Shown here: piece by piece, positions 21,985 through 32,546 of the stretch | Layout: every line of letters begins with the position of its first letter | Numbering within the stretch: position 1 is the stretch's first letter | NCBI RefSeq assembly: GCF_000003815.2 | Contig: NC_049996.1 | Span: 10,514,875-10,565,540 of the forward strand | Direction of reading: 5' to 3' | DNA from: Branchiostoma floridae | Lineage: Eukaryota; Chordata; Leptocardii; Amphioxiformes; Branchiostomatidae | Length of the DNA stretch: 50,666 nucleotides | Notes under the pieces: generated by a model | Told to the model about the DNA's origin: nothing | Database searches by the model: none | What the model saw: the letters and a program-made list of their open reading frames with translations, nothing else | Program-made: the position numbers and the translations under genes

Positions 21985-22360
21985 CAGCACAGAACGCCCA
22001 TATCGCCTGAGGAAACCTTTGTGTGAAACATTACCGACATCTCCATAATAATTACGAAGAAGGGACACCTAGCTATAGACAGCTCTTTTGCATTTTTCTT
22101 TTGTCACATTTGTTTGTAACATGATGACAAATACGACCAAACGATAATCAAATGTTCAGATTTTCATTTGTACATGTAAACACACACCACCAGATTTGCC
22201 CAGTCACCGGTCTGGGCGCAGGCGCCAGCTGTGACAGCCTCTCTCGGAGCCCCTAGACTGCCCGATCTGGTCTTTCTGCATTTTTCCTTGGTAACTGCAT
22301 TGGTTCCGAACTCGCAAACTGGGCTGGTCGGTATAACCTCGAGTTCCAGACTTGCAGTTT
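21985..22360 (+). repeat. Interspersed repeat R2, copy A (split)
   Basis: 21985-22105 matches 23628-23770 (TATCGCCTGAGGAAA, ACCGACATCTCCATAAT, GAAGGGACACCTAGCTATAG, CATTTTTCTT), and 22255-22360 again matches the tail of the second copy (CTTTCTGCATTTTTCCTTGG, CGCAAACTGG against CACAAGCTGG). The roughly 150 bp between look like an insertion or a partial second copy. Confidence 0.65.
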
Positions 22361-22674
22361 CTTGGTTAAAAACAAAAACACAGAACAAACGATTCCCGGC
22401 TTGTCATCTCAAAGACGGTATGTGCTGTTTTGAACCTTTTGCATTTGTATTTAAAGATGATCATCACATTTTGTTACATCATTTCCTATGTTGGTTACGT
22501 TTGTGTCTGTTGTATACAGTCACACCTGTCAAAGCGGGGGGGGGGGGGAGGTGGCTGGAGAAATGTGGCTACTGTAGACAGGTGGCCACTATAGAGAACA
22601 TTTTTATCAATTGACCACGAGCAATATAAGTTACACATGTTTTCAGTACCCACTAATTTTTCCCACCAAGTAAC

Positions 22675-22812
22675 ATTGTTAAAAACGTCGCACTTGCATC
22701 CGGCACCTCTAGGTTCGGTAGTGGTGTGGTTACCTCTAGATTTCGTGAATAATACATCTGCGATCTCGAACCCAGTAGTGCCGCAAGCGTACCCCAAGTG
22801 CAGTGAGATACC
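22675..22812. repeat. Interspersed repeat R1, copy B
   Basis: Second copy of the block at 21820-21975, with CACCTCTAGGTTCG, ATCTGCGATCTCGAACCC and CCAAGTGCAGTGAG. Non-coding. Confidence 0.7.
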
Positions 22813-23627
22813 ACCTTAACTATTTCTCTAGCCCGGCTATTGGGCGTTCTACCTGCCCAGACCCAGGGCTAGGCAAGCGTCGGCCTTTTGTTTTGACGTT
22901 CGATCTTTTTGGCTTCTGATCGTGAATTGTCTGATTATGACGAGGTAACTATGCATGTGGCAGTAGACTAAGGTGGGCGGGAAGCACTGCCAGTGCCGAC
23001 CGAGGGGAAACTTTTATTACGAAGAAAATAAGGTGCAATGTTACAGGTAACGTTTGTAACTCCTGCCTATGATATAAGCCTTGGGTCGAAAAAAGCTGTC
23101 ATTTTTGGCTATCGTAAATGGAGACACAGTAGGGGGTGTGACTGAAAAATGAAGCATTGGAAAGAATGCTTTCTAAAGCAAAATATAGGGAACGTTTTCA
23201 TGTAAGAAAGCTGACAAAATGTCCTGCAGAATGAAAGAATATTTATTGTTGGTGCATAAACGTTGACAAAACATTTCATCAACATCTTTCATTGACGTCG
23301 TCAAATAAAGATGGTCAGAATGGTGTAAAAATGTTTAAAGAGCAATTATCATGTTGCTTTCCTGTATCTATCTGAGGTGAATAAAACGGAGAAACTTCAA
23401 TGTGGACGTTGCCTGGATTTAATGAATTATTAAGTTATACAACATGCATAAATGGTATGAAGTAGGTGGTTACGACCTAAAACCTGCACGATAAATCAAC
23501 TGTGATATTAATTAAGCAGTAAATAAAGATTTGTGAGGAAAATCATTTTGCAAATATATATATTACATTTATCGGCATTTAATTTTTTGCAAACACCGAT
23601 GCAATATTTTGGTGTCACAATTAAGAA
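22813..23627. other. No recognisable gene
   Basis: Mixed-composition sequence with no exon, RNA gene or clear repeat end that I can identify. Confidence 0.4.
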
Positions 23628-23850
23628 ATGCCTTCTCATGAGCGCACAAAATGCCCGTATCGCCTGAGGAAAACTTTTGAGGGAAACAATACCGACATCT
23701 CCATAATGATTACCAAGAAGGGACACCTAGCTATAGACAGACCAGTGTGGCTCTTCTGCATTTTTCTTTGGTCCCCCCATTTATGTCAAACCCACAAGCT
23801 GGACAGATCGTTAAATCCTGGGGCACAACCCGCCGTACGTGCAATTTGTC
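23628..23850 (+). repeat. Interspersed repeat R2, copy B
   Basis: Uninterrupted copy of the repeat at 21985-22360. It directly precedes the reverse-transcriptase remnant, so R2 could be part of a retrotransposon, but the two R2 copies do not share the reverse-transcriptase part. Confidence 0.65.
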
Positions 23851-23895
23851 CATAGGTTTTTTGTGGAGGCCACGTCCGCCACGTATTCCTGAAAA

Positions 23896-24059
23896 CCCAT
23901 ATAGAGGTATCTGCAAAGAATGACTCACAACTTCTTCAGAAAGATCTGAACACCCTGGAAGAATGGCAAAGGAAATGGCTTATGCAGTTCAATCCTGATA
24001 AGTGCTATATCATGCACATAACGAACAAACGCACACCAAATGTGTCCCCTTATCAGTTT
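23896..24059 (+). pseudogene. Reverse transcriptase fragment of a CR1/jockey-like retrotransposon
   Basis: 23922-24059 translates without a stop to 46 residues containing LLQKDLNTLEEWQRKWLMQF followed by NPDKCYIMHITNKR. This is the stretch just after the catalytic DD motif in non-LTR reverse transcriptases (L..DL..L..W...W.M.FN..KC...). Upstream, YRGICKE (about 23899-23919) continues the expected sequence in another frame, so there is a one-base frameshift. The rest of the enzyme is missing on both sides: a dead fragment. No complete element lies nearby. Confidence 0.85.
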
Positions 24060-25880
24060 GTTGCGTAAGTGGTAGGTGAGTTGCACGTGCTTACAACGTA
24101 CGGTCTCTGTGCGATTACAGTCTCTGTTAACGCATGCAGGCCCTACTTACACGTGCTACTCAGTAGTACGTACGGTTTCCTTACTCGCATGGTGTAAGTG
24201 CGTTCAAGAGCGATGAACGTAAGTTTTTTCGGGGATGTATATATAGGACGACCTTTCAAGGTCTTACTTTTGGGCGGCTCTGGTCGAAGCTGCTACTGAT
24301 GCAAATGACGGCTTCTTCTGCGTCTTCTTACGCATCTTGGAGACGGGTTGGCAGTCTTTCGTCGACTCGGCTCTATATACTGTAGAAACCATGTGCTTGC
24401 CACGTGCGTTGTACGTGCGGAGCACCTGCTCCCTCGTTACAGTGCAGGTGTGTTGTGCGTCGGTGGTGAACAAGGTTCACAGGTGAACAAGTGAAGCGCG
24501 AATTAAGCACGGAACACGCAATCACCACGTGCGCCGTCCGTACAGCAATTGACTGTGAGAAAACTTTAATACACTCACGGAGCCAGTGCGTTGTACGCTC
24601 ATTGGCTGTACATGGCAGGTGCGTCGCCTGCAATTGACTGAAGTGTGCGTTTATCCGACGCGCAATTAACTGGCTTTTACTGTATACCACTTTGAAACTC
24701 AGATTTTAAACAAATAGTATTCCTAAGATTTTAGCAATGAATCAGCATTTGATATGTCCCTTACAATGATTCTAATTTTTATGAACAGCCCTCTTGCTGA
24801 ATCGTTGCTGTGAATTGCCTCGTTGTTGTAAATATGCCAGGAGGCATGTGAGTCTTGTTGTTGTCTACAGAAAGAAGATAAGATGACCTAGGATTATGCT
24901 CCATATCATCCATATGTAACTGAGACTTACAACTCACAACGAAAAGTCATTTTGAGGACTTTTAACATAATGATGGCACAAGACATCGATAAACGTTTGC
25001 ATTGGAAAATGCAAGATGACAGTGGCAAGATGTCAAAATAGTGTCCTGATTTCTGTCTCCTGACTTCTTTGCTAAAAATGTCTACTTTTCTTACGCACCT
25101 AGCCAATGAGCTAAACTAACCACTAAGAACCCTACCACTGTTTATGAATCGTTCAGTGTAATAACTCAAATAACTCATTTTTGAAGTAATGTAAGCACAA
25201 ATTGTTCATAGTGCCCTGTGAGCAAATGCCCAATGCACCTCTGTATCAAATTTCAGGTCATTAGGTTGTAATACCAGGGTACAGGGGCCCAAAATATATA
25301 TTTTCCGCCAAAAATGACTAAAAACCCTAAATGAAACAATTTTTAAGGTCTCTACCAAAAAAGAGAGGAAAAAAGTCTGGGGGTATTTGCTATCTCTACC
25401 TCCATGCCAAATTGCAACTCATTTGGGCCAAAGATGAAAAAGTTGAATCCATTTATTTAACGATTTGGCAGGAGAAACACGGCAAAAAAACAATATACAT
25501 GTATTTCAATTCACACTGTAGTATGGATTAAAATACTAAAAAGTTCTATTTATTTCTTACCTAACTAAAATGTTTTCTAAGAGCCCTTACATGTACATTA
25601 GTTATGAATCGTTCGGTGTCATTGGTCATGCCTTGATAATGGCTAAATTTCAAAAGCATCCAACAATGGCTTGTTTAGCAACTTTCCTGTAAAAAATGTT
25701 ATTTTTCACCGTTGCCATGGCAACCAATGTGGAAATTTGTCTAAATTTATTTCAAAATGGTTCCAAATATATTCAACAGGTATTTGTATGTAAGTGCAGA
25801 GAAATACTCATCAAATGTGGTTGGGGATTATTAAAACCACTTTTGAAGACTTGTAATAAACGATTTTTGGTAGTTCTATA
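24060..25880. other. Spacer with short repeats, no firm gene
   Basis: 24060-24680 is GC-balanced and rich in ACGT words (CACGTGC, GTACG), with TATATATAG at about 24236; its end (CAATTAACTGGCTTTTACTG at about 24663) matches the TIR-like end of the ATGTGA elements near 37000 and 48440. 25100-25700 contains TTATGAATCGTTC in two places (about 25142 and 25603). No coding exon recognised. Confidence 0.4.
25711..25724. promoter_or_regulatory. RFX X-box-like palindrome, second site
   Basis: GTTGCCATGGCAAC, a perfect palindrome matching the RFX consensus. It is 523 bp upstream of the first coding exon of the ATP-grasp gene. Its context TTTTTCACCGTTGCC is like that of the site at 21365, so repeat origin is likely. 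Confidence 0.45.
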
Positions 25881-25889
25881 GATTTGAGT

Positions 25890-26065
25890 GACGTCACAAA
25901 ATCACGTGATAATTCCTATAAAGCTGGGCATCTGACATGGTTATCATGCAAAATAATGAAGTAGAGGAATCAACCTTTTCAAAAAACTAAGTCACCCTTT
26001 GTCCCTTTGTTTGGTACCAAATGGCCATTTTGGGGGACCTGGCCCATGGACTAAAGGTCTTTCAA
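25890..26065 (+). mobile_element. Element with CRE and E-box, copy B
   Basis: Reads GTGACGTCACAAAATCACGT, AAAGCTGGGCATCTGACATG, GGTTATCATGC, GGTACCAAATGG and GGCCCATGGACTAAAG: the same order as copy A on the other strand at 20285-20447. It ends about 180 bp before the start codon of the ATP-grasp gene. Confidence 0.7.
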
Positions 26066-26246
26066 AGGGAGTAACAGGCCGTTACTGCAGTGCATTGATG
26101 TCCTTAGATATACCATTGGCATTTTGCTATTGAAGACCTCATCTTATAATGTTCTCATTTCTTAAACTGTCATATCACAATCATTGTATTTTTTCTTTAA
26201 CAGATTTTTCTCCTGACAACCAACTTAAATCCAAGTGAACAACATT

Positions 26247-29200
26247 ATGTCTTCAACCCGCAGCGATGTGTCTGTGCTCATCCCGTTCTCCAGCGAAGAC
26301 AAAGACAAGACAGAAATCCTGCGTCAATGTCCAACAGTACAGGTACATGAGAGAAGAAAATCCAGATATCTGTTACTGCTGCAGTTTGACTCTTTCTAAT
26401 CTCTTAGCAGATCTGGTCAAGTCAAAACTGTAAATAATTTCCTTATATGCACACATGCACCTGTAGTACCTTAACCCTATACAAAACACTTCTACAAGAC
26501 TGTCCAGAAATGTCGTCTCATTTGTTTCACTGCCCATTTCTTTGTAGGTGTCAGAGGTGATATTCAACAATATTGAAGAGAATGAGACACTTTTGGACTA
26601 TGTACAACGACTTGAGAAGGTGAGTAAAATACAAGCCAATGTGCTACCAGCATGTCAATGTTGGAATCCATTGATAATATGAACTTATGATCTCTTTAGT
26701 TTTACAGAATAATCAGTGCCGGTAAAGAACGATTGGGAACAATGGTATTTATTTCCTCATTCTTTTAGCTGGTTGCTGACCACAACATCAACATCATTCT
26801 CCCCACCATCGACCTGTCTACGTTCGTACATGCTGCCATTGCCAGGGACTTTCCTCACATCCCCGGACCCAGTGTTGAGTCCTGCTATCTGGCTTTCCAC
26901 AAAGCCTACTCACGGCAGTACCTGGACCCCACTGAAAACCCAACCCCCTACGATGTAGTGGATATGGATTCACCCACCATGCTGGAGGATGCACAGCGGG
27001 CCTTGGAAAAAGTCGGTAAGAAAAACAATCATGGGATCATGTAATCTGGGTGTATAATGTAAGGGCAATACCTACATGTAACCTCAGCTATAATAAATGC
27101 AGAGACAAGAGACAAGAACATCAATGACAAATATGAAATTAATCAGATAATGTTGATGAGTATGGCTGAATCTATATAACAAAGACACGCGGCATAGATT
27201 GCGTAGTAAGATTTATGTATTCAAACAGTAAAGGCTTTTTGCACCCCAGGTTTACCAGCGTTTGTGAAGCCCGCAGCAGCGTTTGACACATTCGGTGTGG
27301 CCAAGGTGGAAAATTACGAAGACATGAAACGTGCCCTGCAGAACCTTCGGACAATGCGGGACGAACATCCTGACTTCAAGTCATCACCAAGTGCTGCTTT
27401 CTTCAAGTATTAAAGCCATTTATATCTTAATTACATTTCATCATCTCAGCTGCTCCTGAGTGTTGTCTTGATATTCTTCATTAAAGATCCATTTGCAAGA
27501 ATGGAGAACCCTAACTGGCAATGCTTTCTTGATCTTTCTCGTCTCAGATCGCCGAGCACATTGACTGAACTGTTACTTGAACTTTTCCAACTAGGGATTA
27601 TTTCAAGCAATATCTGGACGTGGAAAAGTACCCACTGGCCCTTCGAGATGTTGTGATCGTGGAGCCTTACTTGGATGCAGTGGCCCTCTATACTGTGGAT
27701 GGATGCATTGTGGACAAAGAGATTGTGCAATGGACTGTGAGTAGAAACCACACATGCAGGGATGCGATACTTAATTAAGCACAATCTGAAACTGTTCTGA
27801 CCATGACCATGCCCCCACAGATCACAGATGAGCTCCGATTTGACCACCAAGAGGCCAAGTTCATGACCGTGATCTCTCCCACCTCCGAGCCAGAGGACTT
27901 ACAGAAGAGGATCTGGGACGTCTATGATGGCGTCATGACCAGGATGGTCCAGTTTGGGTTCAACAACTGCTTTACAAACATCGAAGTCTTCAGGATGAAG
28001 GATGGACAGGTACATGTAGAACCTTACACTTTACTGGCTACTCATCGAATGACTATTATCAATACGAATCAGGGGTTTATATATAATATTCTAACACATT
28101 ATCTATATGTAATATTTTAACACAATGTGCTAGTTTAAAAGTGTAAATGCTACAATGTGTTATCTGCAAGGAACACTTTCTGTAGGTGGAACTGACCTTG
28201 CCTGGAGTCCAGCCTTGTTACTATAAGCTTTCAGGTCAGCTCTCAACAGTCGTTAACCAAGCTGAAGTCCAGGCTAGAACTACTAGTAAGCAATTCTGCA
28301 CGGTATCTCAGCGTAGAAGTATGTGAGCAATGCTGAAGGTTATATTTGATACCTCTTTTCATCTGTTAGATACCAATCTACGCTTTACGATGAGGAAACC
28401 AAGAGTCACTTTTAGGGACATGGACGCATAAGTTCTTTGATTCCTTATTTCAGCTGAGGCTGTGTGAGGTAAATGCCAGGGGATCCAAGCAACTCCAAGG
28501 CTGCTACAGAGAGAGTTACAAGAATGCTAACCAGGACTATGTGTACCTGACTGCTGGCCGCGGTGTCAAGTACGTCACACCTCCCAACACAGGAAGGTGG
28601 GCCAGCGCCTACATCGTCAAGTTTGACAACATGGAAAGGCCAGGCAATCTGATGGACTTCGACAAGGTGGGTGAAATAGAAAAGCCTGATGTACAAAGGC
28701 GAGGATGGGGGTATAGATCATTTATGTATGTATGGAACTGCTTTTATAGCATGCAATTATCATGCAATGCCATATTTGGCAAGGAGAAGCTAAGGCTAAG
28801 AGTTCAGAATCAGAAGGCAGTTGATAGACAAGTTGCTGAATTGTAAGCCAGGTACAAGTTACAGTCTCAGGAATCAACCTTTTGAAGCTATTCATAGACA
28901 ACCTATACAATTGAATTGTATTTGCCCCCCATCAATATTCAACACTTTTAATTCTAATTGCATAACATATGTAACCATGCCTGGCTACTGGTGATGATGA
29001 TGATGCCATGATAATGATGCCATTGGACAAAATGGTCTGAAATATTCACTCAATTTGAGTCCTTCTACGATCCTGAAGTCAGTAGTAAGCAAAGGCTCCT
29101 GTGCAAAATGGAGATATACTGAGGAAAAGAAGCAATCACTCAATTAACCAAAGGCTGTTTATCCTCCCAGTAGGTTTTAGCTCATCTATTACATTCTATT

Positions 29201-29720
29201 ATTCTATTATTAGGTCCTTGTTACATTCGGATGTCTTCTCTACGAGCACATTATGGAGAACCTACAGCAGCTGCTACAATACTGTAAATGCATTTAAGTT
29301 CACAGGGATTTAATTTCGCGGTAGCAGGAAAAAGGACTTTTCGCAGTGGTTTTAAGTTCGCGGTAGCACCGTACACTGTAGTCTCTTACTGCCATAAAAA
29401 AATTAATCCACTGCGAAAGTTTCTGCATTTACACTACAGTTAATATGTCAGTTTTAATTTCATTTTCAAGTACACTACAACTATTCTCTGTTATTCCACA
29501 GATCGAAAAGCTGAAGTCGGATCCTGACATGATGTTCATCCTGACCGCCAGTCCTGACGATGATGTGACCAACTTCACTGGCAGTGCCGGATGTCACTTC
29601 TGTTGGCTGTTCACCTACGGTAACTCCAGGGAAGCCATGATCAGGAAGCTTGTTGATGTGCTCAAACTAGTGGTAAAGAAGCCAGAACGGCTGACGTACC
29701 CAGTACACTATGGGATGTAA
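26247..29720 (+). CDS. ATP-grasp ligase, eight coding exons, 444 residues
   Basis: Exons 26247-26342, 26548-26619, 26769-27015, 27250-27406, 27595-27736, 27821-28009, 28454-28666 and 29502-29720 (TAA). All have AG/GT borders and join in one frame. The N-terminal part (to about 120) has the pre-ATP-grasp pattern, including ILPTIDLSTFVHAAIARDFP and HIPGPSVESC. The ATP-grasp core shows LPAFVKPAAAFDTFGV (140-155, Lys145 as a likely ATP-binding lysine), VVIVEPYLD (210-218, the hinge), Glu293 in NIEVFRMKDG, and EVNAR (306-310), matching the metal-binding E-x-N of the superfamily. Enzymes of this fold join a carboxylate, activated as acylphosphate, to an amine or thiol. The VNAR block is most like carnosine-synthase and D-Ala-ligase type members, but substrate cannot be told. 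No signal peptide or membrane segment: cytosolic. An acceptor at about 26203 before the ATG implies an upstream untranslated exon. Confidence 0.9.
29280..29440. mobile_element. 160-bp inverted-repeat element in the last intron of the ATP-grasp gene
   Basis: Begins ACTGTAAATGCATTTAAGTT and ends TTTCTGCATTTACACTACAG, imperfect inverted ends. The inside has TTCGCGGTAGCA twice and GCAGTGG with its mirror CCACTGC. A similar TTTCACGGTAGCGAGAATAC lies at about 9236, so the family is interspersed. Confidence 0.65.
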
Positions 29721-30030
29721 CGCTAGGGCAACCAAACTAGTTGTTTCCAGTATCCAGTACACTATGGTATGTAAGGGCTAGGGTAACCAAACTAGTGGTA
29801 AAGCCAGAACAGCTGACGTATCCAGTACACTATGGGATGTAACGCTAGGGCAACCAAACTAGTTGTTTCCAGTATCCAGTACACTATGGTATGTAAGGGC
29901 TAGGGTAACCAAACTAGTGGTAAAGCCAGAACAGCTGACGTATCCAGTACACTATGGGATGTAAGGGCTAGGGTAACCAAACTAGTGGTAAAGCCAGAAC
30001 AGCTGACGTATATGGGATTGTATACCGTAC
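29665..30030 (+). repeat. Tandem array overlapping the stop codon of the ATP-grasp gene
   Basis: The block AAACTAGTGGTAAAG.CCAGAACRGCTGACGTAYCCAGTACACTATGG.ATGTAA, which in its first copy encodes the last 18 residues and the stop, is repeated five more times after the stop, whole or shortened. Steps alternate near 70/67 and 55 bases, so the larger unit is 122 bp (29740 to 29862 and 29795 to 29917). The internal difference is AAAGAAGCC in the coding copy against AAAGCC in the non-coding ones. Confidence 0.93.
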
Positions 30031-31009
30031 CTCAGCACACTATGGGATGTAATTCAAGGGATATTGGAGGGTACCAAAGGAAATGCACCTGGTCCCGAGT
30101 TGGTAAATTAGCAAACTGGACTAAAAAACAACAACTAAAACTGATCTTTCAATAGTATTAGACAAGTATGAAATCCAATATTTTCAGCTTGCAGCTAAAA
30201 GTTTCATATTATTAAGGGAAATGGAGCTTTAAATTTACATTCTGCAAATAACTGGTGACCAAACTCTATAACCTGTTTGACTACAAAAAGTATATACTTA
30301 TGCAAGTGTGTATGATGGCAGAGACATGGTGTTATAAATTATAATTAGATAAAAGATTGGGTATACAATGACTGCTGATCAATGTTCAAATATTGACAAT
30401 GATGCCTTTATCATAGATGCAATTTACAACAAATGTACCTCCCCTACAATATCAAAATTATGAACAAAATTTTTGATACAGACTATGGTATTAACCCAGG
30501 CAACTGTCGCAACAATCTACTTTCCATCTCCTCAATCAAATGACCAAGGCAAGCATGTAGTTTGTATCATATCATCATGGTGTAAATATTGAGGATGCAT
30601 AAATACATTCTAACTACTAGTATATTGTAAGCACTTCACGTGTGATTTTGTAAGAACAACAACATGTTGGCAAAGAATGAAGTGCCTAGCTATATATAGT
30701 ATGTGTCATTGATTAATACATATTTCATGGTGTGACCAAGGGGATTAAATTCATTCATATTTCATAACAACCCGTTAGCCTGTGTATTTCTTTCTTACGT
30801 TAATTATGTTTTTTAATTTATAATTGCTGAAAGATGAATCTGGGCTTACTCAGTTCAGGCTCTCAGTGTGGTCACAGTGATAAGTTAACCTTGACCCTCT
30901 GCTGTCTAATTAACCACGGCGGTTTAGTTTGTTGCCAAATTGCTACCTTAGCAGCCGACGGCTCAGACTACATTCCTAGACCTGGTTGGACAACCTCATT
31001 TGTCCAATT
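30031..31009. other. 3' flank of the ATP-grasp gene
   Basis: AT-rich sequence without reading frames of note; no clear polyadenylation signal could be assigned to the gene. Confidence 0.4.
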
Positions 31010-31058
31010 GCCCCGGGCAAGGACGTTACATCAGCTGATGTAAAGTCCTTGCCCTGGG
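31010..31058. repeat. 49-base palindrome
   Basis: Arms GCCCCGGGCAAGGACGTTAC plus ATC and the complement, 23 bases with two mismatches, around the loop AGCT. A shorter related palindrome (CAAGGACGTTATATGATGTC) lies at about 20106. Could be the tip of an inverted-repeat element. Confidence 0.85.
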
Positions 31059-32261
31059 CAAATGAAAGCTTTGAATGGGCAAGCAGATGTTCTCCTATTG
31101 ACATTTCTGGGGTCTGCCTAGACACCTCAAACGACCTCAAATGCTATAGCACTAAAAAAATTGCAACTATACTTCCAACGCATGTTCAGAACAGGAGATA
31201 GAGGTTCCGCAGTACCTTACAAAGCCATTAGGGGACCCATTATTGAACTTCACCTTCGTTTTTCTAACCTTGGATCACTCCAAGGCTTCTCAAGTTATAC
31301 ACAGGCAAACATATGCACGTCGAAAACATAACAAAGGTGAAAATATCTGACAAAAACATGATGTTGAGAGGGAAAAAGAATGCATTTTCAGGTCATAATT
31401 TCTAGTCTATGTACAAGTATGTAAAAGCATAGAAAACCTCAACAAGAATTCGGTATGTAACTATTCTGGGACTTGGAGTATTCCACGCAGCATTTAATAA
31501 TGATAGCCAAATTATAATATAAATTTGGCTATCGCAAACCTGAATATTTAAAAAACGTGTGTCGTGCCGTCCCCCGTTCAAGAAATATCCCTCATTTTAC
31601 CATCAAATCCCTCTTCACTTGGACACAACACTGTCCAAAATGATCACAAGGGCATTAGGAACAAAATTCGACGTAACTCACCGCTCATATCGGCTGGAAT
31701 AAGTTTAAGGACACATTTATTCGATGAAAAATCTCTTCCACAACACGGACGGCCGCCATATTTTTTTGGAACTCGCGCCACGTGATGCATCCTGGGTACC
31801 ACCTGTTGCTTTGCCCTTTAATTCTAGTTGTTTAGTCTTAGTCCTCTTACTATAAATTTCCGTTCATTTTCAGACAAGTCCTTTCTTTTTTCGGACACAT
31901 TTAAAAGTGTTTTGGACTTTGAAACGGAAATGCATGATGGTTGTAATTTAAAGGGCTCTGCAATGCGAACCAGACGACTTGGTCTGGTCGTTCTTCGGAA
32001 ACTCCGATCCTCAAAATTTGGACACTTTGAACTGGATGATAAAAACATAAACTCCTCTGAGTTCAGTCTAAAGAACTGAGTCAAAAACGGGACGAATTAA
32101 CAAAACTAGATCTCGCCTTGGAATTATCAAACACGCTCATATGCTAACGTTATACATTATGTTTCCCTAGGCCATATCCTTGGTGCTACAACGCCTTCAC
32201 ATTGACTAGTCGTATAAACAAGTAACGTTAACGTTAACGGATCCGTTATCTCTTTCTTCAA
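31059..32261. other. No recognisable gene
   Basis: Moderately AT-rich sequence, including a stretch 31820-32090 where frames are open on both strands; neither translation shows a family pattern, and the mutual openness is likely chance. Confidence 0.35.
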
Positions 32262-32490
32262 AATCATGACGTGTTGTTCATCCTGACGGCAGGTCCTGAC
32301 GATGACGTCACCAACTTCACCGGCAGTGCCGGATGTCACTTCTATTGGCTGTTCACCTAAACTCCAAGGAGGCCATGATCGGGAAACTGGTTGATGTGCT
32401 CAAACTAGTGGTAAAGAAGCCAGAACAGCTGACGTATCCAGTACACTAAGGGATGTAAGGGCTAGGGTAACCAAACCAGTGGTAAAGCCA
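32262..32490 (+). pseudogene. Decayed copy of the last ATP-grasp exon and part of its repeat
   Basis: Matches 29520-29800 at high identity: GTTCATCCTGAC, CAACTTCAC.GGCAGTGCCGG, GTTGATGTGCTCAAACTAGT and the GGGCTAGGGTAACC repeat. Relative to the gene, four bases are missing after TTCACCTA, which makes an immediate TAA stop and shifts the frame; the terminal CACTATGGG has become CACTAAGGG. No other exon of the gene accompanies it, and it has the same orientation, so a local segmental copy is more likely than a retrocopy. Confidence 0.92.
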
Positions 32491-32546
32491 GAAAACCTGG
32501 ATAATCTGCAGTGTGTATGAGATACAAAGTGTTACTGGCATTAACA

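Noticed and set aside
22231-22614. Open frame of 127 codons (+)
   Set aside because: It runs through repeat R2 and a poly-G tract; no domain pattern.
24264-24473. Basic - strand peptide resembling a histone tail
   Set aside because: Only a lysine-rich stretch is similar; no histone fold, and the short palindrome GACCTTTCAAGGTC nearby does not fit the histone 3' stem-loop.
31824-32084. Mirror-image open frames on both strands
   Set aside because: Mutual openness over 260 bases with no splice support or family signature; likely chance.
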